A stretch of DNA of 64,000 nt, from the NCBI RefSeq assembly GCF_011075055.1, contig NC_058150.1, positions 6,882,001 to 6,946,000 on the forward strand, read 5' to 3'. The notes under the pieces were generated by a model. The model was not told the origin of the DNA. It saw nothing but the letters and a program-made list of their open reading frames with translations, and made no database searches. Positions 1 through 12,731 of the stretch are shown one piece after another; the stretch's first letter is position 1, and the number at the start of each line of letters is the position of its first letter. The DNA comes from Mangifera indica (taxonomy: Eukaryota > Streptophyta > Magnoliopsida > Sapindales > Anacardiaceae). The position numbers and the translations under genes are program-made.

Positions 1-424
1 CTGCCACAGACAACTGGACACATAAGTGAAACAGCTGTCTTTACCACGTGTTAAGATTCTATTGGTTTGGATCTGTACTCTAATCCATCTCTTACTTTAA
101 ACGGCGACATGTCGTACAAAATGCAGACCCACCGTGTCCACAGTGCACAGCTTTACCCAGGTCATGCCTAATTCATGCATAGTAACGGCTACATTTTTAA
201 TTTTAGCTTGTTTGTCAATTTATTAGGGTCTTCAATCTTACGTGGGATATTACATGGCATAGGAATCCGAATGACGTGGCCAATAAGATAGTGAATGGTG
301 CTTGTTGTGGAAGCCAAGAGAATTCGGCTATAAAATCAGAGTGTTCTGTGAATCCTCAAGCTCAAGAGAGCATTTCAGAGTAGAAGCTCCAATTTACCTC
401 CCTCCTTCCCTCTTTCTCTCTCCA
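1..424 (+). promoter_or_regulatory. Upstream region and 5' leader of the XTH9-like gene
   Basis: A TATA box (TATAAAAT) lies at 329-336, 89 bases before the ATG, so transcription probably starts near 360. A palindromic G-box core (CACGTG) lies at 45-50. The leader from about 360 is CT-rich, with a run of CTC/TTC just before the ATG, as is common in plant leaders. The G-box as a functional element is inference from the motif alone. Confidence 0.6.
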
Positions 425-2553
425 ATGGTTAAAATGTCTCTGATTCTGAGTTTCTTTGTGGGTTTTGTTTTGCTTGGTTTCGTTAGCTCAAGAAACTTTG
501 AAGAGCTATATCAGCCAGGCTGGGCTTTTGATCATTTTACTCAAGAAGGGGACATTCTCAAGCTCAAGCTTGATAACTATTCTGGTAAATAACACTTCTA
601 TTTGTGTTTCAGGACCATTGACTTATCTTTTATGCATTATGTTGCTCACTCTGCTCTTTTATTCTATTGATTCTTCTTTGAAACAGCTCATTACTCATTT
701 TGTTTTCTGGGTTTCATTTGAGTTATGCTTTAAGAGTAATGCTAAATATAATGAGTTGCTGATTTCAGGTGCCGGATTTGCATCCAAGAGCAAATATATG
801 TTTGGGAAAGTCTCAATGCAAATTAAACTGGTTGAGGGTGACTCTGCTGGAACTGTTACTGCTTTCTATGTGAGTATTTTTCATGTCTCACAGAAAATGA
901 ATGAAATATTGTCATCCTCTTCTTCATATTAGCCCCATATTGAATATTATTTTATCTTAACTCGTTTTATTTACCTAGTAAATATTTGGTAATAACTAAG
1001 CTTATCTACTGCTTGGGGGGGCACATGATTCAATAATGTTAAAGGAATTTAGCCAACCCTTTGAAAATCTTTTATTTACAGACAAAACTTAAGTTTGGCT
1101 CTATCTGGATTCATGAAATAGTATTATTAGCCAAGTCAATTATTAGTTCCACTTATTCTAGCACCAGCTACCTACTCCTGTCACCCTCGTGAACATCATT
1201 AATGTCATATTTATCTCTCAGTCCCCATCTTTGAGCTACATGTTTTCTTCTTCCATTCGTTTGGGTAATCATCATCATGCAGAACCAGTTTAATTTGGAT
1301 CCATCTTAGCTGTAGAACTGTCAGACTCCATAAATATCCTTTACTCTCTTGTTCAGTGATAATTATTACTTGTGTGTTGAACACGACATGTTTCTGAGTC
1401 TGATTTTTCTGTTACGTAACACAGATGTCATCAGACGGTCCAAATCACAACGAGTTTGACTTTGAGTTCCTGGGGAACACCACAGGCGAACCTTACCTGG
1501 TTCAAACCAATGTGTATGTGAATGGCGTAGGTAATAGGGAGCAGAGGCTGGACCTCTGGTTCGACCCCACCAAGGACTTTCACACTTATTCCCTCCTATG
1601 GAACCAACGCCAAGTTGTGTAAGCACCCTTCATTTCTTCTGTACTAAAGAACGCATTAACAGATAAGCATAATATTATATATGTTATAGATGTGCTCTAA
1701 ATAAAGGGGACCATGGGATTGGGAGGGGAATAGTGCAGTTTAATCAATGTCAAGTGAAGTAACATAAAGGAATTCTTTAACATGAGTCATGTATGCACAG
1801 TGGGTGACATTAGATTTTGGTTGGTATAATAATAGAAAGCTCCATTGGGAAAAACAAAGCCACAAAAAAGGGAACGAATCTTGGAAGTCTTATACATGCC
1901 CCTTCAGATCTACAGAGAAACATGTATACTCTGTAATGTCTTCTTCAATCACCGTGGCTTATCGCAATACCGTACATGTCAGTGACCACCCAGTTTCTTA
2001 ATCATTCCAAAAGACTCCTCTGTGTAGTGGGGTAAAAACAAATTTCTCATTTAACCTAGGTCTTTGCGAAATGAATTGCGTAATATCTATATAAACATGT
2101 TTGTGATTTTTGTCATGTGATATATTGTTCAGATTTATGGTGGATGAGACCCCAATTAGAGTGCACAGCAACTTGGAACACAAAGGGATTCCCTTTCCCA
2201 AGGATCAACCGATGGGCGTGTACAGTTCAATATGGAATGCGGATGACTGGGCTACACAAGGTGGGCGGGTGAAAACTGACTGGAGCCATGCTCCATTCAT
2301 AGCCTCATACACTGGGTTTGAAATTGATGCGTGCGAATGCCCAGTATCAGTGGCAGCAGCTGATAATGTAAAGAAATGTAGCAGCAGTGGTGAGAAAAGG
2401 TACTGGTGGGATGAGCCAACAATGTCTGAGTTGAGTTTGCACCAAAATCACCAGCTCTTGTGGGTTAGAGCCAATCACCTCCTCTATGACTACTGCACCG
2501 ACGCCGCCAGGTTCCCTGTCACTCCCACTGAGTGTGTGCATCACCGCCACTAG
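425..2553 (+). CDS. XTH9: Xyloglucan endotransglucosylase/hydrolase, XTH9-like (GH16), four exons
   Basis: Exons are 425-584, 769-869, 1425-1618 and 2133-2553. All introns are GT-AG and the frames join cleanly, giving 291 residues, normal for the family. A hydrophobic signal peptide covers about residues 1-22, so the product is secreted to the wall. The GH16 catalytic motif NEFDFEFLG sits at residues 96-104, with the catalytic Glu97, helper Asp99 and acid/base Glu101. An NTT N-glycosylation site follows directly, as in most XTHs. The Phe variant at the second motif position and the C-terminal half ([13 protein letters not shown], then a Cys-containing XET_C tail) match Arabidopsis XTH9 as I remember it. 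XTHs cut and rejoin xyloglucan chains during wall loosening. A second in-frame ATG at 434 could also serve as start. Intron phases and motif order argue for a working gene. Confidence 0.95.
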
Positions 2554-2584
2554 TTGGTGGGTTGGGTTTGGCTATTTGGCTCTG

Positions 2585-2590
2585 AATAAA
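2585..2590 (+). terminator. Poly(A) signal of the XTH gene
   Basis: AATAAA occurs 32 bases after the stop codon and is followed by GT-rich sequence, a plausible 3'-end processing context. Confidence 0.5.
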
Positions 2591-2599
2591 TAGATGGTG

Positions 2600-5500
2600 G
2601 TGTTTTGATTGTGTAAAAAAGGGGGTGGAAAGCTCATAGTCATAGACATGTACTCCATGTTTAGTTGTCGGTAGTAGATTGTATAATAGTTCGATAGAAT
2701 AATGTTATTTCAGATTTCGAATTTCTAAAATTTTAGTAGTTTGCCACCAACCATACAACTTATCATTAAATGGAATGGGAACCCTAAACCTGGTAAAAAA
2801 TTAGTCTCCCCTGTGCATGAAAGGGGGTAGATATGGACACTTGAGATAAATCAAGTGGAAAAACTAGGGTTGGTTATATTGATAATATAATGAAATGAAT
2901 TTTGAATTCGAGTTAATCCACATGTGTGGGCATGGTTTATGATATCGCCGACAGATAATTATGGTGTTGGAGCCCAGGGGTCTTGTGATGACTAGGAATG
3001 AAGCTTCATCTCTTAAAAAATGATTTGTCGTATTTGTGGCTTTGCGGGGGTAAAATCCTTTTTAGTATAATGCAAAAAACAAAAGTACAAGGGACCGATG
3101 GATGAAAACAAGCTGACAGATCAGAACCCAGTTTTGCCAGCTAAGTTGTTGACCAATCTGGACCAGTTTATGGCAAAAATACAACATTCAATCAAGGTTA
3201 AAGAGGGTAGAATTAAGGTTGCTAAAGCAGGATTGCTTTTCATAAGTTGAGCATTAACGATTTTTATCAGTTGAGATTTAAAAGTACCAACAAAATAGTT
3301 TGAAAAAATGGCTTCTTAACAGTTATTTTAAGAAGCGAAAGTGAGAAGATTAAACGCCATGGCTTTTCAAGCTTCAAATTTCAAGTTGCCAATCCGAAAA
3401 ACATCAATGAAGTTAGATCAGTTTTCTTGACCGGAAATCAGTCAGAAAATAATACTGTAATCACTTATGCCATGTAATAATTTCCCATCAATGACTTGAA
3501 TTGTAAAAGAGAAGTGTTTGAATACCCAGTAAAGTAGACAAAATAATTCAGGGTTTTGTGAAATCCTGGAACCATGTGTTAAATGGGATGCTTAAAATAA
3601 TTAAAGTTGTCAACATAATTTAGCATGTGGACCCTTTATTAATATACCTTTTGTTTGTGGGAAATGGGGTCAAATGTTGTCTATGACTATGAGAATTGAG
3701 CTCTGCTAGAGCGCTTGCCGCTCGGAATCACTTGTTGCCTTTAAAAAAAGGTGCTTTTTGCAGATTAATAATTTAAAAGCAAAACACACAGAGAGTAGAG
3801 TGGACACTAGTGGAGTTGATGCCTGTCTAATCCGAAATGATATGCATCCACTCCATTATTAGATGATAGCTGGCAAACCAGTTCACTCAAGGCTTAACTT
3901 GTCACTCAAGGCTTAACTTGTCATTTGCCAAAGAACAAGTGAATCATCAACATTCGCTTATTAATATGTTAAATGATGACTGAATCTTGATTGGAATTGA
4001 GTGAAAGAGGTAGATTGGACATGTGGTACAAAAAGCCAATTATTTTATCCGTCATAAAAACTGAAGCAGAGACATTAATGCGGTGTTGGCTGTCATCCAA
4101 TATGAAAGAATCGACTTCAGAAGATTTTAAGGGATAGGTGCCTTAGCATCTTAAAGTTTTCAAAGCCATACTCATTAATAAATCTAAAACAAAAAGCATC
4201 CCGGAATTCGGCTTAGAATCAGCATACACCATGAAAAACATTAAACACGAATCAAGTTCCTTTCAACTAATTCATATGGTCAAAGTCTATAGCTTTAGAT
4301 CACACAACAGCTACTACCACTCAGCACTGAAAATAATTGGGCTCATCTTCGAGCGAATCTAATAAACCAGTCAGCACAACTTCTCCACAGGAAAAAAAAA
4401 TAAAAAACATTAAACACACTAATTCAGGTTGTGTAGATAGAGAAAACAACACATATTACAAAGGATGAAATAGCAGAAGCCTGCTCAACTCATGCTTTTA
4501 CACTAACAGAGAAATGGAAGGTATTACAATGAGAGAGTCCAATGAAAAAGGTTTCATTTTACGCTATACTTTTGAACCCATTTAACACATCGGGAGGCAG
4601 ATGGCCTAAATGCAGAGACATCCATTTCATCAGTGTATTCATACATAGCACACACCATATATACAAGAGATAGTTTTGGAAATTCACAATAAACAAGTTG
4701 AAAGATACGAATGCATCAGAAATAGGTGCACCAGCCTGCATACGTCAATGTCAGAAATAGAGGAATTCTCCAACTAATCAAACATCATTTTTCATCCTAA
4801 ATCACTTGAGAGACAAAAACAGCAAAAGCTTATGAGTATGAATCTCCATTCTCACGATTAAACAAGCTCTTTTGGAGCAGGAACAACAAAAGAAAAAGGT
4901 CATATGAATATTTCCTCCTAACTTAGATGAAACTATGATTTCCCAACATTTAAATTTGAGAAGTATATTTGTCTATCCATTATCCATTTGTGTTAATGAA
5001 AATTGTTTGATTTCACGGTAACTTATTAGCCCACCCTTTTTAGTGAAATTACATACTATGTTGAATACTTAGTACAATTGTCAATTACCAATTTGTTTTT
5101 ATTTTTTTCATTCAAATTATGAAAATACCTCTAATCTCCATCATCAATCACAATTCTCGAGTGAGAGTGCTAGAGGTTGTGTCAGTTGGGACAAGAGTGA
5201 CAAGAGGGAGGTTGTCATCAACAAAGTTAGAGGATTTAGAGTGGAGTGGGAAACAAAACAAAACATAACAGTAAAGAAAAATCGACATAAGATAGAAATG
5301 ACATATGATCACGAAGAGAAAATAGATATCAACAATAATAATAGAGACACAACAAAAGAAAGACCAATATAGTCATTATCAATAGAAAGAACAGATTTAG
5401 CCTTAGAAAGTTGTAGGATAAATCCAACTATTTGACATCTCTATAAGTCGTATCAATGTTGTTAGAGATTATATCTGATTTCTAAGAAATCAATTTAAGT

Positions 5501-6800
5501 CAAATCTGACAAGACATAAAAAATCAATTGACTTTATTATTAGTGGCAAGAAGGGATGAAGAAGAAGGAAAAAAAGCAAATATAATGAATAAGGGGAAAA
5601 GAGAAAATAAAATTTTTCATACAACATAATTTTTTTATCTTTTCATGTTAATGGTTTTATTAACAAAATGGATAACATGTGGAAAAATAATTTTTTTTTG
5701 TCAAATTCAAAGGGTGAAAAATTGCCATTTAATCAAAGTTTGTATGGAAAATAATTGCTCCGCTAAGAAAAGACATATCAATTATATAAATCCAAGAAAG
5801 AAGATGATATAGTAGAGGAGTTGTGCATCCTGTGTTGGAAAATCACTACAAGCCTTATACTTAAACAGTGTAGGATTTAAACATATACATATGCAACACA
5901 CTGCACCCAATAAAAATGAGTAAACTCATCCAAATAAGTCAAATTTAGCCTCGACCTGACAATATAATCACTTAATCACAAGACACACCATAACAAATTA
6001 TATCAAGTCAATTATGTCTCCTGATTTATATATATATATATATTTTAGTTATTTCAATATTTTTGGGGTCATAGAGCTAAATCTAATCCACAAATCCTCT
6101 CCCAGTTAATTTTGTAAATTTACCCAAATTTAAAACCTGATTCTATATTACTATTTTAGTTGTTTCATTTGGGTGTTATGTTTTTGGTGACTTGATTTCA
6201 CTTGGAAAATTTAAGAAAAAGGATTCTCTGAATTGAGAAAAGGCAGGCAGCCCTCGATTTTCCGGTTCAAATGAAGGTTGCAAGCCCAAATAAGGGATGG
6301 GAACTATAGCTATTGAAGAAATAAGTCGGGGGCTGATGTTACCTAAACCTAAGATAAACAAGATTACAAGGAATGTAGCAACAGGCAGTAGCAGCTAGCA
6401 CAGAGCAGGATACTGTTTTAAATTTTACCACATTATAACCACATACAGCTCCACCACCACAGCTTCAAACCCATGGCCACAATCGTTTCATGGCTCACAA
6501 CCGAAGACCGATATTGGGCCATCCAATTCAGGCGTTATTCCTTTTGATTGCATTCTCACAACTCACTTCGATGGAGGTTAGAACTTACTTCCTTCAAATT
6601 TGATAAAAAAAATCCAACATTTAAATAAGAGAATATCCTCTAATCGAGTTATTATCAATCTAGTAAATTACATAATATGCAATCTCAATCACTCTATCTA
6701 AACATTATAGACTATTCAGATTATAGATTCTACAAAAAAAATCAATCAACACAATAAATTTCTCACAAAATAACAAGATCAAGAGAGAAAAAAATTTCTT
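2600..6800. other. Gene-free AT-rich spacer
   Basis: No open frame here has family resemblance or codon structure that I trust. The stretch includes a short tandem repeat (3883-3920), purine-rich and AT-rich tracts, and a (TA) run near 6031-6042. A segment around 4980-5730 has T-rich ends and a line similar to 'caaattcaaagggtga' that recurs elsewhere in the window, so it may be an old repeat, but I could not define its ends. Confidence 0.5.
3883..3920. repeat. Perfect 19-bp tandem duplication
   Basis: The unit TCACTCAAGGCTTAACTTG occurs twice head to tail with no mismatch. This is a recent slippage or repair duplication in non-coding DNA. Confidence 0.9.
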
Positions 6801-7365
6801 GAAATCTTTAGAGTGAATAGACCCATGTTTATTAGATATTTTATCCAAGGAAATGACTGTTTTATCCCACTACGGGTGATGACTCTTTTTCCCTTAAATG
6901 AGAGTTTAAAGACAAATAAGTATAGCACACATTACCTAATCTTAAACTTCAATATAACTTTTGTTCTAGAAAATAATCCATGCATACTCAAACAATATTA
7001 AACCTAACCAATTTTGAATAAGCCTAAGACAGACTTAAACTTACACACTAACGCAAACATAATCAAAACATCACTTGGACTTACTTCAGTTGAAATTTTC
7101 TTCACCTTCACTTGGCCACTCGCAACAATATTTCTCACAAAAATGAAGTCTCACATCAATGTGTTTTACTCTTTAAAGGTAAACACCATTCTTTGAAAGA
7201 TGGTTAACACCTTGTGATTCATAGTACATTATTGGTACACTTCCTTCAAGATCAAGCTACTTTGTGAATCCTTTTGAGTCATAAAGGTTCTTTAATTGCT
7301 TTTGTCAATGACACATGCTCTGCTTCACTTGTTAAAAAAGTAACAATATATTGCAAACAACTCTT

Positions 7366-7578
7366 TCATCTTATAACATTACTACAAAATATAAAAACAT
7401 AGCCTGTCAATAACCTTCTTTTGTCCAAATCCACAACATAATCAAAATCACAAAAACCTTTAACAAGATAATGGTTAGTACTATCAACATAGTAAACTAA
7501 ACCATTACCACATAAACCTCTTAGATATCTTAGTAGCAATTTGGTTGCATTTGAATGCTCTTTGCTTGATTTGCCCAT
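7366..7578 (-). pseudogene. Ty1-copia RNase H fragment
   Basis: The block LLRYLRG followed by GFCDFDYVVDLDKRRLLTGYVF corresponds to the start of the copia RNase H region (GYxDADYAGD...KRRSTSGYVF in the family). Some residues of the acidic motif are changed. It lies downstream of RT on the same strand, in the expected order. Confidence 0.85.
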
Positions 7579-7697
7579 AAATCCGCTAGCTAGATTAATA
7601 GCACATGTAATATCGTGTTAGTGTCCATCATTGCTTACATTAAATTGCCAATCATATGAGGGTACTGAAATTTCTTCATAAACTCAATTTTTTTTAA

Positions 7698-8569
7698 GGG
7701 AAAAGGACTATTTCCTACCCCAATTTTAGGCCATTCTCAAACCTACACCCATAGGAGATTAAAAACTCTAACTTCCACCCATAGCAAAACTTCTGTTAAA
7801 GAGAGGGGTAAAATAGTAATTTTACTATTTATATTAAAAAATTATAAAGTTTATTACTCTCCCCCCCCAAAATTTTAGAAATTAACATTTTACCTTTACC
7901 TAAAGTTTTTAAACTTTAAAAAGTAACATTTTCACCCCCAAACCTAGGGTTTCCATATTTTTTTAGACTCAATCGCCCTCCATAACTTTCAAAAATAGCA
8001 GTTTCACCCCCATTCTTCAACTTCATCCTCCAATATCGTCTTCAACCTCCTCCTTCTCCTGGTGCGACGACGGTGGTGCGATGAAGAGATCTCCATCTCC
8101 TTGTTGCACGGTGCGACGAAGAGAAGAAGATCTCTTTGTCACACCACCTAGACGACGAAGGATGACACTTCATCATCCTTCGTCGCTCATCACATCATCA
8201 AGACTCGAATTTGTCTATTCTTCCAGATCTGGGAGACGAAGGGTCATCCTTCATCTTCTTTTATAATCAGAGATAAGAGATTAGTGGAATACGTCGGTCA
8301 TTGATGGTGGCTGGAGAAGGAAGCAAACCCTAGCGGTGAAATCTAAACTTTTCAAATTTTGAGGATGGGTTGAGGTGTTAGTTTTTAAAATCTGGAAGAG
8401 GGAAATGATAAAATTTTAAAGTTTATAGGTAAAATAATGATTTTACCCCTGTCTCTAACTGAAATTTTGGACAACAATTTGGCCATGGGTAGGAGTTAGG
8501 GTTTTTCATCTCCCATGGGTGTAGGTTTAAGAAGAGTCTAAAATTTGGATAGAAAATAGTCCTTTTCCT
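7698..8569. mobile_element. Non-autonomous Mutator-like element, member A (872 bp)
   Basis: The ends are imperfect inverted repeats: GGGAAAAGGACTATTTCC on the left and its complement, with small differences, on the right (AGGAAAAGGACTATTTTC). The similarity extends inward for over 100 bases. The flanks read TTTTTTTAA on both sides (7689-7697 and 8570-8578), a 9-bp duplication typical of Mutator superfamily insertions, although low complexity weakens this instance. The core carries a guanine/cytosine-richer segment with a hairpin (8153-8185) and no transposase. It is inserted in the copia relic. Confidence 0.8.
8153..8185. repeat. Internal hairpin of element A
   Basis: CGACGAAGGATGA and its exact reverse complement are separated by seven bases. 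Equivalent hairpins lie at 11221-11251 in element B and, more diverged, at 16939-16981 in the 16.4-kb element. Confidence 0.8.
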
Positions 8570-8726
8570 TTTTTTTAAAAGATAATCCACCTATTATAAA
8601 TTTCAGTTCAAAATATGTTTTCATAATATCCATTTATTGTACAATACAATTCTTAGATATTTTTAATATAATCAAATTATAATAATATAAAAATTCTTTT
8701 ATCTCGATCCCTTCTAATATCCATCT

Positions 8727-9125
8727 CTAAAATTCTTTTAGAGGGCCTCTATTCTTTATGTCAACTTTAATTTTCAACAAGTTTTTCAACCTATATAAGT
8801 CTTTGATATCTTTAAAAACAATTAATATGTCACATATATAAATGAGTAAATACACAAAACCATTTTTATTTGACTTTTGAAAATAAACACAATGGCCAAA
8901 GCTACATCTAGAGAGCTCCAAAGATAAGACATACTCATAAAATCTTTTATACCATTGCTTTGAGAATGTTTTAGTCCATAAAGTAACTTTGTTTTCAAAA
9001 CCCCTTTTTATAGACCCTTCAAGTTGTTCTAGATAGATTTGTTCTTCTAGATTATTATATAAAAAGGAAATTGTGATATCTAATTGTTCTAATTCTAAAT
9101 CAAGCATTACAACAACAAACAACAT
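8727..9125 (-). pseudogene. Ty1-copia reverse transcriptase fragment
   Basis: This is the longest open piece of the copia remnant (132 residues from an arbitrary Met). It carries the LELEQLD, EEQIYLEQ and QWYKRF blocks of the copia RT domain (RVT_2). The catalytic pair is lost (YICD replaces YVDD), and the usual KxSLYGLKQ segment is altered to a TKTFSKQW-like run. It continues upstream, in another frame, into KWVFKKK near 9290. Confidence 0.85.
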
Positions 9126-10221
9126 TAATCTTATGAAAGGATGTTTAACTACAGGTAAACAAAAAAAAAAGAAACTTCATGATAATAAATGTCCTCTACT
9201 TGTGAGAACTTATTGGCTATTACTTTAAGCCTTAAATCTAAAATTTTCAATGTCAAGTATTCCATATTTTTTTCTTAAAAACCCATTTATATCCTATTAC
9301 CTTCTAGTTTCAAGTGTGTCCACTAAGGACCATGTCCAGTTCCTTTCAACTGAACTCAGTTTTTAGTCCATGGCTCTTAGCCATTCAAGCCTATTTCTAC
9401 TTTGACATGCCTACCTAAAATTAACTGGTCCTCCTAATTCAATAACTCCACCAATTTACAAGGCATAAGAGATCATATCAGCCTGAGCAAATCTAGAGGC
9501 GGGTTTTTTTTTTTTTTTAAATACTATTCCTAGACTAGAGATAATCGGAAAGATCAACATTCTAATTATCTTTAGTTTTGATTCTCAATGTAGCTTGAGA
9601 TACTTCCTTATTGTCGTTAGTTTCTTAATGATTTGAACAATTTTGAAGCATAAATTTCATTTGTATTTTGATCAAGTGTGTTATCCACCATTTGATTTTG
9701 GTTTTGGTTGGGGAGTACATATTTCTCCACCTCAATTTTAGGCTATCCAAAACTCTGCATACCATTGTTAACTTGTAAGAGATCTTTATGAAAACATCAG
9801 TTCATTAAAACAACAACTCTGCTAATAATACAATTCTTTTAATTTATTAGCCAGACCTTATAACCCCTTGCACCTATATGGTATACAGAAAAATTGCCTT
9901 AAAGGGCTTTTGGATTCAAGTTCCCCTGATTTTATAGACTAAACATCCAAAAGGTCTTAGATGATTTAAATGTTATAGCTTATTTGTCCAATTTTCCGTG
10001 GGTGTTTAAAAATTCAAGGATAAAAATGGGTGACCTATTTATTCAAAAGTAGGTATTTGCTATTGCTTCCATCCAAAATTTCTTACTCAATCTGAAATCA
10101 ATTAGCATACACCTAACATTATTTAAAATGTTTCTATTCATCCTTTTAACAAATCCCTTTTATTGAAATGTATCAGCACATGTATTCTATCTGAGAATTA
10201 TGTGTTTTTGGCAAAAGTTAG

Positions 10222-10618
10222 AAAACAACAAAATTTTAGACCATTATCAACCATTAAAACTTCAGATGATCACTTCCCAACCATCGACAAAACCTATTTT
10301 TTCCAACGAAGATGAAATTGTCTTTGTCAAAGTGTCTTCGTCTCAGACACTTTGATGCCACCAGAGATGACTATCTCTGGCTACGGTTTGCAAACCTTAA
10401 GGGGGAAATTTTGATTTTTTTAAATTTTAAATGAAAAAATTATGAGTTTTCAAACTAAGGGGGCCAAATAAATAAAACCTTAATTTTTTTAATTAAATAA
10501 TAGTTTTATCATTAACCTTAATTTAAATTTGTAATGAATAGATAAGATTTTTAGATTTTCAAATCTCATAGATACAACTTCAAAAATACACTTAAACTTG
10601 GGTGGGAAAAGTCGTTTG
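10222..10618. mobile_element. Probable fifth, shorter or truncated Mutator-like relative
   Basis: The right end reads, on the minus strand, GGCCAAACGACTTTTCCC followed by ACCCAAGTTTAA, the same terminal signature as the 16.4-kb and 55.4-kb elements. The left end (GGCAAAAG) is only loosely similar and I see no clear 9-bp duplication. It lies exactly where the integrase similarity of the copia relic breaks off, so it probably inserted there and then lost part of its left end. The exact borders are uncertain. Confidence 0.45.
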
Positions 10619-10826
10619 GCCTTTACAATGTAAGAACTGCCTCAAGCACAATATAGATCTTATGGAGAAAAATAATCAGACAATGTTGTAGGTCCATTGT
10701 ACATTATTAAAAAATATTTAGATGTTACGGAAGCAATCTAATGCACGAAGCCTCGTATAGAGAGATTAAAAAAGTGATGGGTGACATCTTGGATTGTGGA
10801 CAGCCGATGCAAATCTTTTATTCAAG

Positions 10827-11684
10827 GGGAAAATAACAATTTCCCACCCAAATTTTAGCATCATCCAGAAATCGTATCTACGATAGAGGAAAAGTTAAAT
10901 ACTTATCCATAGAATAACTGTTATCCAAATTTTCAGTTAAAGATAGAGGTAAAATTATTATTTTACCTATAAACTTTAAAACTTTAAAATTTTTATCATT
11001 TTCCCTTCAGATTTTAAAGACTAACACTTCAACTTATTTTTAAAGTTTAAAAAGTTTAGATTTCACCCCTAAGGTTTGCTTTCTTCTACGACCACCATCA
11101 TTTAGAACGACGATCAATGCTTTCAATTGATCTTCCATCTTTGACTATAAAGGACAACGAAAAATGACATTTTGTTATTCAGATTTAGATGACAAAACGT
11201 CGTTCAGATTTGGAAGAAGAGACGAAGGATGACGCTTTATCATCTTTCGTCACGTCATCCAAACATGTCATTACTTCTGGACGATGCGACGAAGGATGAT
11301 GAAATGTCGTCATTCGTCTCTTCTTTTCGATTTGGACAACGTTTCGTTGCGCAGCTTTGAGAGACAAAGGGTCATCCTTCGTTGTCTTTTGCAGTTGGAG
11401 ATCAAAGATCAGTGGAAAACATTGGCCGCCGGTAGGAATGATGGTGGTCGGAGAAGGAAGCAAACCCTAGGGGTGAAATCTAAACTTTTCAAACTTTGAG
11501 GATGGATTAAAGTGTTAGTTTTTAAAACCTGGAGGGTGAAATAGTAAAATTTAAATTTTTTAAGTTTATAGGTAAAATGATATTTTACCCATGTGTTTAA
11601 CTGAAAATTTGCATGACATTTCATTTATTGTGGGTAAGATTTTTATCTTAGGCTAAACTTTGGGTGGGAAATAGATCTTTCCCC
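10827..11684. mobile_element. Non-autonomous Mutator-like element, member B (858 bp)
   Basis: The best-defined copy. The 9-bp direct repeat TTATTCAAG is perfect at 10818-10826 and 11685-11693. The terminal inverted repeats read GGGAAAATAACAATTTCCC and GGGGAAAGATCTATTTCCC, then both continue CACCCAAA.TTTAG. Subterminal sequence near the right end (AAGGAAGCAAACCCTAG, then GGTGAAATCTAAACTTTTC) is nearly identical to member A, so A and B are one family. The core hairpin is at 11221-11251. There is no transposase reading frame. Confidence 0.92.
11221..11251. repeat. Internal hairpin of element B
   Basis: GACGAAGGATGA pairs with TCATCTTTCGTC (one mismatch) across a seven-base loop, at the same relative place as in element A. 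Confidence 0.75.
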
Positions 11685-11693
11685 TTATTCAAG

Positions 11694-12540
11694 ATGCCAA
11701 ACGGCATGGGATCCTTAGTGAAGTCAATGATATAGCCATCTTTTTTCAGCTGCCCGACCCAACTTCATTTTTTAAAGTTATCTTTCCCTAATTTTGAATA
11801 ACATTCTTCGACTACTCATTTTGTCTGAAATTCTTCAGCACTAATCTGAATTTTCCGCTAACTTAGGTACCTTCCAATCCATTCTATCATTCCTCGAGTC
11901 TTCGTAGAATCTTCTCTCTTCATTCTGCGCATATTCCTTCCATCCCTCTTGGAAATCCATCGCATTTGTGGGCAGTGAAAGCAAGAAGACTATGACTTGT
12001 CACGTGTTTGGTCTGCTGCTCAGGAATATGATGAGAGCAGAGTTGAAGTCTTATGGGTCGATAGGGTTTCAAGATTTGTCCACAGATTTTGGAGCTTTGT
12101 TGTGTATCCCTGAATATCGCCTATGCATGCAACATATTGTTATTGGTTTTGTTGGGTTTGAATCAGGCATTATTTTATTGTTTGGGGTTTGGAATTTGGT
12201 TGAAAATTCTTGGAAATTTACAAAACTGAATTTCAATAAAATTATGTGCAGAATGCACAATTTGATTTAATAAAAAAGTAGTATATAATTATATGATAAT
12301 ATATTATTTATGAAATTTTATATACAATTTTTAAAGTAACTTAAGGTTGATCACTCAAAAAAAAAAAATAAACCTTGTAAGTTACGGATAGATAAGTTTT
12401 ACAAAAATATAATGAGATACCATAACCGATTATATGAGTTTTCACTTATATGAATTGACGGATTTCACTTTTGATTTCGCCCTCTTATCTTTTAATAAGA
12501 TATATGGACTTGCTCACTGCTAATGTATACATCCATTCTA
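11694..12540. other. Spacer with an unidentified open frame at 11968-12270
   Basis: The segment 11700-12130 is less AT-rich than its surroundings, and a plus-strand frame of about 100 residues crosses it (11968-12270). It has no recognisable domain or signal peptide, and the tail is hydrophobic by composition. It could be a fragment of a host gene or part of the copia 5' region. I cannot assign a function. Confidence 0.2.
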
Positions 12541-12551
12541 TTCATTGTTTT

Positions 12552-12731
12552 TATAAAATAATTATGTGTATCTATTTTGAATATACAAATAGATACATAT
12601 TTGATGTATGTTATCATGTGATTAAATAATTTTAAATTAAAAATAAAATAACGCTTAATCGTATGATAACACCTATAAATATGTATTTATTTGTATATTC
12701 AAAATGAATACGTATAATATTATTTTTGTTT
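12552..12731. mobile_element. Palindromic MITE, copy 1
   Basis: Two arms of about 70 bases are inverted repeats with a short AT spacer between them. The shared core is TTTTGAATATACAAATA, followed by ATACATATTT and TGTTATCAT. Related palindromes occur at 31658-31820 and 38436-38612. No coding capacity. Confidence 0.7.

Larger units (their letters stand above)
6990..10215 (-). mobile_element. Decayed Ty1-copia retrotransposon (minus strand), interrupted by a nested element
   Basis: Read on the minus strand, pol pieces appear in the correct order. The integrase C-terminal part is near 10180-10050 (RMNRN, VRCML, FWMEAIA), with KVWL near 9880. The start of RT is near 9300-9130 (KWVFKKK, then SQVEDIYYHE). 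More RT lies at 9125-8727 (DLELEQLD), and RNase H at 7578-7366 (GFCDFDYVVDLDKRR). The end of RNase H is at about 7290-7050 (HIDVR, VKVKKIS). Stops and frameshifts separate these blocks, and the RT active site reads YICD where YVDD is expected, so it is dead. A Mutator-like element at 7698-8569 is inserted between RT and RNase H. I found no LTRs. Confidence 0.85.

Noticed and set aside
1366..2201. Long frames on the minus strand within the XTH gene
   Set aside because: They are antisense shadows of the XTH exons.
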